Below, one piece after another: positions 53,359 to 61,986 of a stretch of 64,000 nucleotides of DNA (position 1 is its first letter; each line of letters starts with the position of its first letter). This DNA comes from Phycisphaerae bacterium RAS2. GTDB taxonomy: Bacteria; Planctomycetota; Phycisphaerae; UBA1845; UTPLA1. The stretch is taken from contig CP036352.1 in assembly GCA_007753915.1 (NCBI GenBank), positions 2,108,001 through 2,172,000 on the forward strand, written 5' to 3'. The translations under genes and the position numbers were made by a program. The notes below the pieces were generated by a model. The model did no database searches and had not been told where the DNA came from. It was given only the letters and a program-made list of their open reading frames with translations.

Positions 53359-54052
53359 ACTGACTGACCGCGACCGCCAAGTGCTTGGCCACATCGCCCG
53401 CTATCGCTTCACCTTCAAGGAGGTCCTAAGCAGCCTCTACTTTGATGGAGCCGACCCCCAAAAGAGCCTGGACCGACTCCGGGACGATGGTTACGTCGTC
53501 GCCCGAAAACTCTTCAAGGGAAACCGTAGTGCGTACCAGTTGGAGTCGAAGGGAGCTGCCGCCCTCGGCGTGAGCCGACGACGCGCGGAGGGTTTGGGCT
53601 CCGAGGCCCTGCCGACACATCTCGCGATCTTCTCATTCTGCCACCTGCAAGGCCGTCCTCGAATTCGACTCGAAGACGACGAGGTCGCCTCCGTATTTGA
53701 AGACAATGCCCCGCCCGGCCGTTATCACTGCCTTGAACGCAGCACACGGGCGGTACGAGTGCATCACGTGTATGTACCCGGTGACGCCACCAAGCCCGCT
53801 GATGTCGTGGCGATGACCCGATCCCATATCGCCGAAGTAATCCAGACACCGGGGATGCTCCCTTGGCTCGCCAATCAGGTTTATTCGCACGCCATTCTGG
53901 TCGAGTCGAATGAGCGGAGGGAATTGCTGACCAAGGCGATTAACGGCACGAAATTTGATGACCGAATCCAGCTTCGCGAGGTTGCCCACGTCCGCGTCGA
54001 GTGTGTACCGGGGTTTGCCAATTTGGAAGAGGGGTTGCATGCGTTGGCTTAA
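53345..54052 (+). CDS. Replication-relaxation-type winged-helix protein 2
   Basis: A 235-residue product, start overlapping the preceding gene. It opens LTDRDRQVLGHIARYRFTF and KSLDRLRDDGYVVARKLF, again a winged helix of the replication-relaxation type, followed by AYQLESKGAAALGVS. The second half is unlike protein 1. Its own 3' end overlaps the start of the ATPase gene by 14 bases. The three genes form a tightly packed transfer operon. Confidence 0.7.
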   Translation: MSFGKLTDRDRQVLGHIARYRFTFKEVLSSLYFDGADPQKSLDRLRDDGYVVARKLFKGNRSAYQLESKGAAALGVSRRRAEGLGSEALPTHLAIFSFCHLQGRPRIRLEDDEVASVFEDNAPPGRYHCLERSTRAVRVHHVYVPGDATKPADVVAMTRSHIAEVIQTPGMLPWLANQVYSHAILVESNERRELLTKAINGTKFDDRIQLREVAHVRVECVPGFANLEEGLHALA

Positions 54053-56186
54053 GAAACCCAGGACCATCGACCTCAAGCCGTTCGAGAACTATCTCGCCGC
54101 GCAGCCGCAATTGAGTTTGCCGGCGACGCTGGACCCCACCGGCCCGGCACTCCTATGGACGAAGCCATTGGATATCCGACTCAGCCGGATCGACCTGGAA
54201 GCAGTGTGGCGACGGCTTGGCGACAGGGCGTGGGAGATTCTGCAGCGACGCCGGATGAAGGAGATTTTCCATCGTGAGCCACCGAGTGAATTCGCTCGGT
54301 ACTTGGCCACCTTGCATCGGTCCAGCCCCGAGTACCGCGAAGAGATCTTTGTCGGGCTTCGCCATCCGAAAGAAGAGCCACTCTTTGTGCCCCGTGACGT
54401 TTTCAAGAACCACGCTTACATCTTGGGGGGTTCCGGCTCGGGGAAAACATCCCATGCCCTCGCGCAGTTGATCGTGCAATTAGCCGAGGGCTACATCGAC
54501 CAGGAGGGAAACACGCACGCGCCGCCGCCGATTCTCATTGTGGACCTCAAGCAAAACGGGGACCGATATCTTCGCTGTCTGGCTCAACAAATTGCAGAGG
54601 CGAGGGGACAACCCCTGCGATTCTTTTCGGTGGACCCGGAGTATCAGAGCCTGAATTTTGATCCGTTCTACTGTATTCGATCGGTCGCGTATCCGCTCAA
54701 GCGCAGCGAGTTGTTTCTTAAGGCGCTGTCGATGATTTACCCGGAAGGGTACGGCTCAGATTTTTTTACCGATGAGCAGCGGACGCAGCTCAACGAAATC
54801 CTGTATCACGACCGGCCCACGACGATGAATGAGATGATCGCCTTCATCCGTCATGCCACCACCGGCAAGTCGGGCAACAAGGACGCCCGCGGACTTTATT
54901 CGGCGCTTCAGGCGCTGGAGTACGCCAAAAACGTACACACCGACGGAGCGCCCATCGGACGCGACCAGCTCATAGACTTTGACCGGTTTTACGAAGAGTC
55001 CGAAGTGCTCTACGTCCACTTGGATTCTCGCGCGCTGTCACTCTTATCGGCGGACGTGGGAAAGCTCATTTTGTTCTGCCTCCTGGAAACCGCCTCGCGA
55101 CGTGAAAAGGAGGGCAGAAAGACGCAGTGCTTTGTGGCCGTGGATGAGTTTCACCGGCTCGCCGCGCGCAATGTTGTCGAGATGCTGGAGGATGCCCGTT
55201 CCGCGGGCGTGGGCTTCATTCTCGCCCACCAATCTTCCAGCTCCATGAAGACGCGCGAAGCCGACCTGTACGGCAGCGTCTTTGAGAACACCAGTTTCAA
55301 GCAATGCCTCACACTAGAAGATCCGCGAGTCATCGAACTGTTCTCCCTGATTTCCGGCCGGACAACAGAGCGAAGGCTGGGCGGCTCGACTTCAGAGTCG
55401 ACCTCCAAGGGAACGACGACTTCTCATTCGAGCAGTCACGGAACATCGCATGGGGAATCGACGACCTCGCCAGGTGGTCCATTAGCCTACGCTACAAACA
55501 CGACAAGCGATTCAACCAGCAGCAGCTCAGGTTCAAGTTCGGGTACGGCGGAGTCAAAGTCCACGTCTGAGACAAAGTCTTGGCAGGAGGAAAAACTTCC
55601 AGCGCTTACGCCCGAAATGATCACAATCGTAAACGACACCAATCTCATGTCGCTTATGCACGTCAAAGGAACGGGTGGCCGATGCCTCACCCCAACGGGC
55701 GGCGTGCCGCTGCTCGTTCAAGGGCTCTACCCATTCGTCAAGCCGGTGGCCGATGAGATGGGTGAGGAGTTGTGGCCGCTCCGCAAGATTGACGACTCGG
55801 AATGGTATTTTCAGGAAGCCCGGCCATCCCTGCCGAAACGCCTTTCTGGCGACAAGAAATCGCGGCCAAGCGCCGGCGGCAGTCCGCAAGGACAGGCGGG
55901 CGCCTCCAGGCCTTCGCGATTCACTGGGGCAAACGATGGCGACCGCCGAAAACTGGAGGCGCGGGTTCGAGAGTTGGCAGAACGACTTTCAACGGAAATG
56001 CTCGAAGAGCCGATGAACGTCCGAGACTTTTCGCGAGTCTGCCAGGTGCCGATCAAGATGGTTGTGGAGGCGGGGGCGGCCGTCGGCTTGGACCTATCCG
56101 CGCGGCAGAATGAACTTTCACCCACCGAAGTGCGACGACTCAAGCGATCGCTAGCCGCCCGGAAACCCCGCGAAGAGGGGGCGTAA
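54039..56186 (+). CDS. TraG/VirD4-like conjugative coupling ATPase
   Basis: About 715 residues from ATG 54039 (GAGGGG 4 bases upstream). P-loop GGSGSGKTS at about 130-138, Walker B CFVAVDEFHRLA near 364-375, then AHQSSSSMKTREADLYGS as in TraM-recognition domains of coupling proteins. Residues about 450-515 are an unusual Ser/Thr/Gly-rich linker. No N-terminal membrane helices, unlike classical VirD4, so it may be a soluble coupling protein or an AAA-type pump of a reduced system. Residues 640-715 hold a charged region and a small helical domain (RELAERLSTEMLEEPMNVRD). Confidence 0.78.
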   Translation: MRWLKKPRTIDLKPFENYLAAQPQLSLPATLDPTGPALLWTKPLDIRLSRIDLEAVWRRLGDRAWEILQRRRMKEIFHREPPSEFARYLATLHRSSPEYREEIFVGLRHPKEEPLFVPRDVFKNHAYILGGSGSGKTSHALAQLIVQLAEGYIDQEGNTHAPPPILIVDLKQNGDRYLRCLAQQIAEARGQPLRFFSVDPEYQSLNFDPFYCIRSVAYPLKRSELFLKALSMIYPEGYGSDFFTDEQRTQLNEILYHDRPTTMNEMIAFIRHATTGKSGNKDARGLYSALQALEYAKNVHTDGAPIGRDQLIDFDRFYEESEVLYVHLDSRALSLLSADVGKLILFCLLETASRREKEGRKTQCFVAVDEFHRLAARNVVEMLEDARSAGVGFILAHQSSSSMKTREADLYGSVFENTSFKQCLTLEDPRVIELFSLISGRTTERRLGGSTSESTSKGTTTSHSSSHGTSHGESTTSPGGPLAYATNTTSDSTSSSSGSSSGTAESKSTSETKSWQEEKLPALTPEMITIVNDTNLMSLMHVKGTGGRCLTPTGGVPLLVQGLYPFVKPVADEMGEELWPLRKIDDSEWYFQEARPSLPKRLSGDKKSRPSAGGSPQGQAGASRPSRFTGANDGDRRKLEARVRELAERLSTEMLEEPMNVRDFSRVCQVPIKMVVEAGAAVGLDLSARQNELSPTEVRRLKRSLAARKPREEGA

Positions 56187-56401
56187 AAAAGACAACAGAT
56201 CCCGCAGGACCTGTTGTCGATTTCGGCGTGCTGCCCGGTGTTTTTCGATTGTCCCAGGACTGCTCCGGCTGGCCCATGTTTTTCGATTGTCTGGGCCGCG
56301 CGGAGGGCACGCAATAGGTTAATGCCCTTATGTTAGCGGGGCTGCTAACAGGATTCAAGAAGAAATTGATTTCCGCGCCGCGAACGTGCTATCGTGGCCC
56401 C
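56187..56401. other. Intergenic hairpin and promoter region
   Basis: An 8-bp inverted repeat GACAACAG / CTGTTGTC (about 56191-56218) follows the ATPase stop and may end its transcript. Two copies of GTTTTTCGATTGTC lie near 56238 and 56277. TTGATT then TATCGT with an 18-base spacer lies just before ATG 56402. Confidence 0.4.
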
Positions 56402-56545
56402 ATGAAACAAGAAAGCATTCCCTCCAAGATCTGTCGGGCCATCGTCGGCGAGCCGTTCGCTCCCGATGTCTCCTGGCACGTTAAGCTGCAAATGGCGGCG
56501 ACTGGACTGGCGATCGGCATCCTCGTCGGGCTTTGGAGTCTATAA
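56402..56545 (+). CDS. Small single-helix membrane protein
   Basis: A 47-residue product from ATG 56402. A polar first half (MKQESIPSKICRAIVGEPF) is followed by one hydrophobic helix (LQMAATGLAIGILVGLWSL). The -10-like TATCGT lies about 8 bases before the ATG, so translation may be leaderless. Function unknown; it could be spurious. Confidence 0.4.
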   Translation: MKQESIPSKICRAIVGEPFAPDVSWHVKLQMAATGLAIGILVGLWSL

Positions 56546-56572
56546 AAAAAGAGGGAGGTCCGAAGACCTCCC
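56544..56572 (-). terminator. Intrinsic terminator of the minus-strand gene
   Basis: Stem GGGAGGTC (56553-56560), loop CGAA, stem GACCTCCC (56565-56572); read on the minus strand it is followed by CTCTTTTTTT (complement of 56544-56552). It ends the gene 56578-56886. Confidence 0.75.
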
Positions 56573-56577
56573 CAGCA

Positions 56578-56886
56578 TCAATAAGCAGTTAGGCTGTACC
56601 ATGCCCGCAATAATGCGACTCCTGATACCGCCGCGAAGAACAGCCAGAACCTGACTTTCCAACGATCCACTGGCGCCCATCGTTTGAGAACGATGATCGC
56701 GTCACGGAGCGTTTGGTCCTCCGCCTCGTGAAGAAACACGGTGTAACCCGCGTCCTCCAGAAACAAAGGCTTGTCCAGATCCGGCGATACGATCGTGATG
56801 CTCCCGACCGATCGCCATTCCGGCGCTCTTCCTACTTTTTGGTGAAAAATACGAGACTTTCGTCCCGCATATTTGTCGTCTTCCAT
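56578..56886 (-). CDS. Small C-tail-anchored membrane protein
   Basis: A 102-residue product with GGAGG 6 bases before ATG 56886. It has a soluble N-terminal part (about 1-72, strand-rich, IFHQKVGRAPEWRSVGSITI) and one hydrophobic helix near the C-terminus (WLFFAAVSGVALLRAWYSL). No family recognised. It is the only minus-strand gene in this part of the island and has its own terminator. Confidence 0.6.
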   Translation of the reverse strand: MEDDKYAGRKSRIFHQKVGRAPEWRSVGSITIVSPDLDKPLFLEDAGYTVFLHEAEDQTLRDAIIVLKRWAPVDRWKVRFWLFFAAVSGVALLRAWYSLTAY

Positions 56887-57254
56887 AAGGCACCTCCATA
56901 CAAGACCCGGCGGAATTGCCGTGTCATGGAAAGAGGCCCGTGGTATGGAACCACGACGACCAAAAAGCGGCCCGCAGATTTTTCGATCCGAGCGGGCCTA
57001 AGGATCGTTCGTGTATTCGAGCGGCGAACGCATCGCACACGCCCGAACCTCACGAAACCTCAGTATTGATAGAGCCCTGAGGAGCGGCTAGAAAAAACAC
57101 CACGTTTATTCTAACCGCGCCCCGCCGGAATTCGCGGGCTTGCCCGGAAAAATCTTCGACTGTAAAACTTGCATCCGGCGCGGTCAGTCGGCTATGTCCG
57201 CCCCGGGTGGTCCTCCACGATTCGGGAGGGCGGGTCTAACGTTCGCAGGCTCCG
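56887..57254. other. Intergenic region with several inverted repeats
   Basis: 368 bases. GGCCCGC / GCGGGCC arms lie near 56971 and 56992, CGTGGT / ACCACG near 56938-56955, and CCTCAG / CTGAGG near 57058-57082. CGGCTAGAA / TTCTAACCG arms near 57085-57117 form an A/T-flanked hairpin. No gene seen. Confidence 0.35.
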
Positions 57255-58307
57255 ATGGTTAGCTATCAAACGCTTTTCGAGAGATTGGGCGTTGAGCCCG
57301 ACGCCGATGACGAGGCGGTCCATGCTGCCTTCGCCGCGTGGTTGGTTCGGTGCAAAGGCGATTCGGAGGCAATACCCCGTGACGTGGCCAGAGCGTACGA
57401 GTTTCTCGCGGTGCCGACCAACCGGCAGCACTACCGCGACCTCCTGGAGGCATGCGAAAGCGGACAGCCGCTTGAGTTCGCGCCGGACCAGAACGGAAGC
57501 CTTGCCAGGCTTTGCGACCTGACCGAAATCATTGCCTATCCCGACCTCCACCGGAAAAACACGTTCCATTTTCGGCGACCAGACCAGGACCCTCCAAACT
57601 GGCTCCAGGCGCCGATTGAACCGAAGGTCGTCGTCAGGGATGCGTCCTCATTCCTTTGGCGATTTCTGACCTTCCGGCTGTTTCGCGGCGCATCGCCGAG
57701 GCGAAAGCTCGGGCTTGCCCTCGTGTACGCCGTCGTCATGGTCGCTTTGGCTGGCAGCTTGGAATGGGCTTTCAAGGGGCGCGACAACAGCCGCTTCGCC
57801 GCCATCGCCGTTGGCCCGAGCCCTCTCGCCATTGAGCAGGCCCGGCACCGCGCCCTTGAACAGTCGATTCTTGCCAAGCATCGGGAGGCCTCCACGATTT
57901 TCAAGTTGATGGACGATAGGACGGCCAAGCTCCGCAGCGACTTCAAGCAGCTCGTCGGACTTGAGTGGGAGCAGGCCGACGCAAGTGGTGTCCAAAAGCC
58001 CCGCGCTTTGGATCTGGCAATTATCCGCCATGATTCGGTGCGCGAGGCGTGGACGAACCTGCTCGCGTCACGAATTCCCCAAGATGAACTCGAATCTCGC
58101 CGCAAGGTCGTCGATGCCATCGGCCGCAACGCTGGCTCAGGCACTTTTCGCGCCGAGGATGAGGAAGCATTGAAACAAGTCATTGACTGGGGGCAGGGGA
58201 GGGGAACGCAGCTCCAATCCCAAGCCCGCAATATCGAACACCTTCGCGTCATGCTCGCAGCCGAGACCTTCGAAATGGCCGGCAAAGAAGAAAGGAGCGC
58301 GCCATAG
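57255..58307 (+). CDS. Membrane protein with degenerate J-like domain
   Basis: A 350-residue product. Residues 1-65 have the J-domain layout (YQTLFERLGVEPDADDEAVH and ARAYEFLAVPTNRQHYRDLL) but no HPD, so it should not stimulate Hsp70. One membrane helix lies at about 152-172 (LGLALVYAVVMVALAGSLEW), followed by a long helical soluble part. The stop (TAG at 58305-58307) abuts the next ATG. Function unknown. Confidence 0.6.
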   Translation: MVSYQTLFERLGVEPDADDEAVHAAFAAWLVRCKGDSEAIPRDVARAYEFLAVPTNRQHYRDLLEACESGQPLEFAPDQNGSLARLCDLTEIIAYPDLHRKNTFHFRRPDQDPPNWLQAPIEPKVVVRDASSFLWRFLTFRLFRGASPRRKLGLALVYAVVMVALAGSLEWAFKGRDNSRFAAIAVGPSPLAIEQARHRALEQSILAKHREASTIFKLMDDRTAKLRSDFKQLVGLEWEQADASGVQKPRALDLAIIRHDSVREAWTNLLASRIPQDELESRRKVVDAIGRNAGSGTFRAEDEEALKQVIDWGQGRGTQLQSQARNIEHLRVMLAAETFEMAGKEERSAP

Positions 58308-59648
58308 ATGTCCTGTATTACCTCACCGGTGGCCCTGCGCCACTTTGTCGTTCTGACACTGTGTGGACCGATTCTGCTAACGAGTCGCTCGGTCCTTGCC
58401 CAAAGTGCCGACGCCAAGGATCGCGTCGAGGCGGAATCCCGCGAGGCCCTGCGCCAGCAGGAACAAAAGAAAGTCGAGGACGCGCGAACCAAACAGCTCA
58501 TCGAACGGTTCTTGGCATCGGTCCGCGACACGAGCGGACTCCTCGGCCACCTTCAGACTCGCGTGACGGCGCTGCAAGAACAGACGCAGGAACTACTGAC
58601 CAGCGACGAGGGAAAACGAATCGCTCAAGACAAGATCGCGTTCTTTGCCTATCTGCGCGTGCGAGAGGAACCGAGCGTGTCTCTGGAGCAGGTCCGCGCC
58701 CGGAAGAAGCAGGCTGACGAAATCATGCAATCCCTAGGGTCCGTGCTTAAGCAGCCTAGTTTCGGCTGGCTACCCGACGAAACGCAGCGGCGAGACGTTG
58801 ACGGGTTGTACTTCTGGGGAAAGGAGCGAATGGAACAAGTCGAGCACCAGGAGACACTGCTTGCCAATGCCATCGCGCGGAGCGCCAAAGAGATCGACCT
58901 TGCCAAGGCAAAGACGCTGGAAGTAACGATTCGCGAGTACGAGGCAAGCCAAATCGAAGCTTGGCTTATCGTCTCACAACAAGGCAAGGAGTCTGCTCAG
59001 CGAGAGGCGCAGGAAAAAATCCGAGAATCAGCTCGAATCGCGGAGCTTGAAAAAGCCACCATCGAGGCTGAACGGCTCTTGAAAGAAGAGCGCGCAAAGC
59101 TGGCCAACATGAAGGCCGAGTATGAACTCAAGCTGCAAAAACAAGAGACGGAAGAGTACAAGCGGCGCGTGGAGACAGAGACCAAGTTGCGCGACCTTGC
59201 GGCCGAGGTGGACCGCCTGAAGCAAATGGCAGACGCCCAGCGGTTTGCCAAGGACGCTGAGGCAAAGGTCGCGGCGACCACAACGATCTCAGAAGCTGAA
59301 AAGAAGCTCTTGGCACAGAAATGTAACGACCCCGAAGTGCGGCGACTCCTCGCCCCGTTCTTGGCGGCAGGTTACACTCAGCCTAATACTCCTGGCCAGC
59401 ATCCTGACAAGTTACCAATCTCGTTTAGTCAGCTCGGTTCGTGCGGTGCGCTTTCGCCAGATCGCGAGGGAATGCGGCGCCTCATCATTGTGGCTACTTG
59501 GAAGGGCGACAAGGTTCGCCCACGTTGGTCTGTTTCTCAGAACTTTAACTGGCTCTCACCGGACGACATCGAAATGGTCAAGAAAGCGCAGTCGCTCTTG
59601 ATAGAATTGGGGCCAGTGATGGTGGAGCAGAAGTTGCTTTCGCCCTGA
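58308..59648 (+). CDS. Exported coiled-coil protein
   Basis: A 446-residue product starting directly after the preceding stop. It has a signal peptide ending about residue 31 (SRSVLAQ) and very long helices rich in Glu, Lys and Ala (about 40-350), for example EKATIEAERLLKEERAKLAN, that form a coiled coil. A compact C-terminal domain follows (about 355-446: NDPEVRRLLAPFLAAGYTQP, RRLIIVATWKG). No family recognised. With the J-like membrane protein it makes a two-gene unit of unknown purpose, just upstream of the Argonaute operon. Confidence 0.6.
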   Translation: MSCITSPVALRHFVVLTLCGPILLTSRSVLAQSADAKDRVEAESREALRQQEQKKVEDARTKQLIERFLASVRDTSGLLGHLQTRVTALQEQTQELLTSDEGKRIAQDKIAFFAYLRVREEPSVSLEQVRARKKQADEIMQSLGSVLKQPSFGWLPDETQRRDVDGLYFWGKERMEQVEHQETLLANAIARSAKEIDLAKAKTLEVTIREYEASQIEAWLIVSQQGKESAQREAQEKIRESARIAELEKATIEAERLLKEERAKLANMKAEYELKLQKQETEEYKRRVETETKLRDLAAEVDRLKQMADAQRFAKDAEAKVAATTTISEAEKKLLAQKCNDPEVRRLLAPFLAAGYTQPNTPGQHPDKLPISFSQLGSCGALSPDREGMRRLIIVATWKGDKVRPRWSVSQNFNWLSPDDIEMVKKAQSLLIELGPVMVEQKLLSP

Positions 59649-59848
59649 CGAAGTTGCGAAGACGTGCAACACGCCCTGCCCAACGAGGGGGAGATGCCCG
59701 TCGCCAAGCGTGCTTGTTATCGTTGAACCTCACTGCGCCGATCTAGAACGCGGGTGTGGTGCCGCCATGACTCCCGGCACTTCTACAGACTTCGCACACA
59801 TGGTGGCATAACTAAGGTGTGTACAAATAGTTACGAGAGAATAATAAT

Positions 59849-59854
59849 TATAAT
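59849..59854 (+). promoter_or_regulatory. Perfect -10 hexamer of the Argonaute operon
   Basis: TATAAT in a strongly AT-rich 30-base patch (59836-59856) that stands out from the surrounding GC-rich DNA, 45 bases before ATG 59900. A clear -35 was not found. Confidence 0.5.
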
Positions 59855-59899
59855 AGAACCACTTGCGAGCCCGGATCCCATAACTTAAGCTTGCGGGGC

Positions 59900-60214
59900 A
59901 TGGAGATTGTCGCACTGCTCTTGGCGACCCTCACTGCGGGCTGGGCCATATTTGTTTGGTACAGACCATCACCCGCCAATGCAGCATCGTGCTGCGTCTT
60001 CGTCTCGGATCACGCGGGAGCCCCGAAGCGTGTTGTGTTGGTTGGCCCTCGCGGAGAGGAAGCACGTACGGATAGCCGCGGCATCGGGCGCATTCCTCGG
60101 AACTGGCTCGGCTTTAGCGTCTCAGTGCGAAGACTGGATGACTTCCGCGAGGTAGTCGAGATCGAACTCCCACCCGTTTCTCGTACAACGATAAAAATTC
60201 TGGTGAGCGAATGA
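59900..60214 (+). CDS. Small membrane-anchored protein, first gene of the Argonaute operon
   Basis: A 104-residue product from ATG 59900. One N-terminal membrane helix (MEIVALLLATLTAGWAIFVW), then a small domain with possible beta strands (SCCVFVSDHAGAPKRVVLVG, IGRIPRNWLGFSVSVRRL, REVVEIELPPVSRTTIKIL) that may be an Ig-like or carboxypeptidase-regulatory-like sandwich. Its TGA overlaps the ATG of the HTH-TIR-APAZ gene. Such a gene is not part of described SPARTA pairs. It could anchor the complex, sense an invader, or be an immunity partner; this is inference. Confidence 0.6.
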   Translation: MEIVALLLATLTAGWAIFVWYRPSPANAASCCVFVSDHAGAPKRVVLVGPRGEEARTDSRGIGRIPRNWLGFSVSVRRLDDFREVVEIELPPVSRTTIKILVSE

Positions 60215-61986
60215 ACGAACCGGCGCCCAATTCCGCTGTTGCACTGGCAATCGGGATCGCTGACCTCGTCAACCGAGAGGGACTTAGTCAGAGCGAGATT
60301 GCCAAAGCCACGGGCGTTTCGCAGCCCCTTGTATCCAAGTTGCTCTCGGGTGATTACGGAAAACTGCGGCCGAATACCCTGCTCAAGTTGGAGTCGTTTA
60401 AGCGGCTTACCAAGGAGGAGCGTCAACGAATCGTAAACGCAACGCGGACGCGCGATGTCTTTCTTTCTCATCGATCCGCTGATAGTGAGTTTGTTAAGAA
60501 ACTTGCCGCCGACATCGAGGCCACTGATATCGACCGGCGGCGTTTCACGGTTTGGATCGACGAGGCCGAGATAAAAGCTGGGCAGAGCATTCCCGGGGCG
60601 ATTACGCATGGCCTGGAAACAAGTCGGCTTTTTGCGATTGTGATGACACCGGCGTATTTCCGGAGCGAGAGCGGTTGGACAGATGCGGAATGGCATGCGC
60701 TTTTGCACACTGACCCGGATAACCGACGACGGAAAATCATCCCGTTGCTCGCTGCGGATTGTCCATACATTCCGTTCCTGCTGCGGCATCTTCATGCAAT
60801 CGACATGCGCGGCAACCGCTACAAAGCCGGGCTTGATAAACTCATAGCTATACTTGCAGATCAACCCTACGCGCCGCCGGTGGTACATCGGGGGCAGCTC
60901 ATCGCGGGGAGTGGCCGAATCGATCGCAGCACTCTCGTGGCTGAGCGCAGTATTCCAGAAGCCGCCCCGGATCCCGTTCAGGAATCGCTGTATTGCAACC
61001 TCCTTCCTATCGACCGACTCCCACAGTACGTGTACATGGCTCCTATCGCCAAGTCGCTTCGCAGCCCGAGCGGTGCCTTGCCGAGAAAAGAAAAACTCAA
61101 AGAGATAATTCGGTCTGAGCAAAGCGATAACGAGCGACCAATCGTGCCGGCGTTTCGAATTGTTGGTGAGCAGGTTGTTTCGTTCCACGACCTTGAGACC
61201 GCGGAGTCGTTTCTTGCCCCGATTGTTGATGAGAACGCGACCGTATCTCCTGTCGAAGAGTTTGCCCGAGAGGAGGAAGGGAGAAAGATCATCGTTTCTT
61301 TGCTCCACATGGCAATTTCTCGTTATGCAATCCGTTTCGTCGGCGAGGGCACGCTAATCAGTGACGAGTCGAAGCTGCACCGCTATTTCTTTGGACCCCG
61401 CGACGGTAAGGACAACACGATTGAGTGGCGGCCTGTGAAAAACAAGACAACTAGAACGGTCGCTAAGGCGTGTACTCGAAACAGCCACGTAGAATTCTGG
61501 AGGCACCAAGCGGCATATCTGAAGGTCGTGTTTCTTGCGACGAAATTCTACCTTCACATTACCCCGACTTGGGTGCTAACCCGCGACGGCCGTTGCGTGA
61601 TTGCCGGTCCCAAGGTCGGTCGGATCGTTAGCAAATGGACCGCTCCCGAGCGAAACATGCAGGTGCTTTACCATGTGCGTTTTTGGACTTGGGCGCTCCG
61701 GCGCGGACGACCAGGCCCGATCTCAATTCGCGCTGGCGACCAGTGGATGGAGATTGCAACGGTTCCTGCATCAATCGTGCTGAATCACGGTATCGCCGAT
61801 GACCAGCGCGACCTAATGCGACTGCTAGATCTTGAGGCGGCGACGCTTGCCAGGACAGAAGAAGAGGCTGCCGATGCGGCTTCGGCGAGTGGGGAAGAAC
61901 TTGCGGAACTTCTAGATGACTTGGGGGTCGAAGCAGACGAAGATCTGGATTCCTTCGGGACGGAGGAGCCGAGCACTGATGCATAG
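60211..61986 (+). CDS. HTH-TIR-APAZ protein, NADase effector of a SPARTA system
   Basis: A 591-residue protein. Residues about 19-60 are an XRE-like HTH (LSQSEIAKATGVSQPLVSKL). Residues about 82-220 are a TIR domain: DVFLSHRSADSEFVKKLA, FTVWIDEAEIKAG, then SGWTDAEW with the catalytic Glu at about 160. Residues about 225-540 form an APAZ domain (YCNLLPIDRLPQYVYM, FRIVGEQVVSFHDLE, YLHITPTWVLTRDG). A very acidic tail (about 550-591) ends the chain. In SPARTA the TIR-APAZ protein binds a short Argonaute and, on guide-target recognition, degrades NAD(P). The HTH fusion makes it about 70 residues longer than usual. Stop overlaps the Argonaute start. Confidence 0.9.
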   Translation: MNEPAPNSAVALAIGIADLVNREGLSQSEIAKATGVSQPLVSKLLSGDYGKLRPNTLLKLESFKRLTKEERQRIVNATRTRDVFLSHRSADSEFVKKLAADIEATDIDRRRFTVWIDEAEIKAGQSIPGAITHGLETSRLFAIVMTPAYFRSESGWTDAEWHALLHTDPDNRRRKIIPLLAADCPYIPFLLRHLHAIDMRGNRYKAGLDKLIAILADQPYAPPVVHRGQLIAGSGRIDRSTLVAERSIPEAAPDPVQESLYCNLLPIDRLPQYVYMAPIAKSLRSPSGALPRKEKLKEIIRSEQSDNERPIVPAFRIVGEQVVSFHDLETAESFLAPIVDENATVSPVEEFAREEEGRKIIVSLLHMAISRYAIRFVGEGTLISDESKLHRYFFGPRDGKDNTIEWRPVKNKTTRTVAKACTRNSHVEFWRHQAAYLKVVFLATKFYLHITPTWVLTRDGRCVIAGPKVGRIVSKWTAPERNMQVLYHVRFWTWALRRGRPGPISIRAGDQWMEIATVPASIVLNHGIADDQRDLMRLLDLEAATLARTEEEAADAASASGEELAELLDDLGVEADEDLDSFGTEEPSTDA

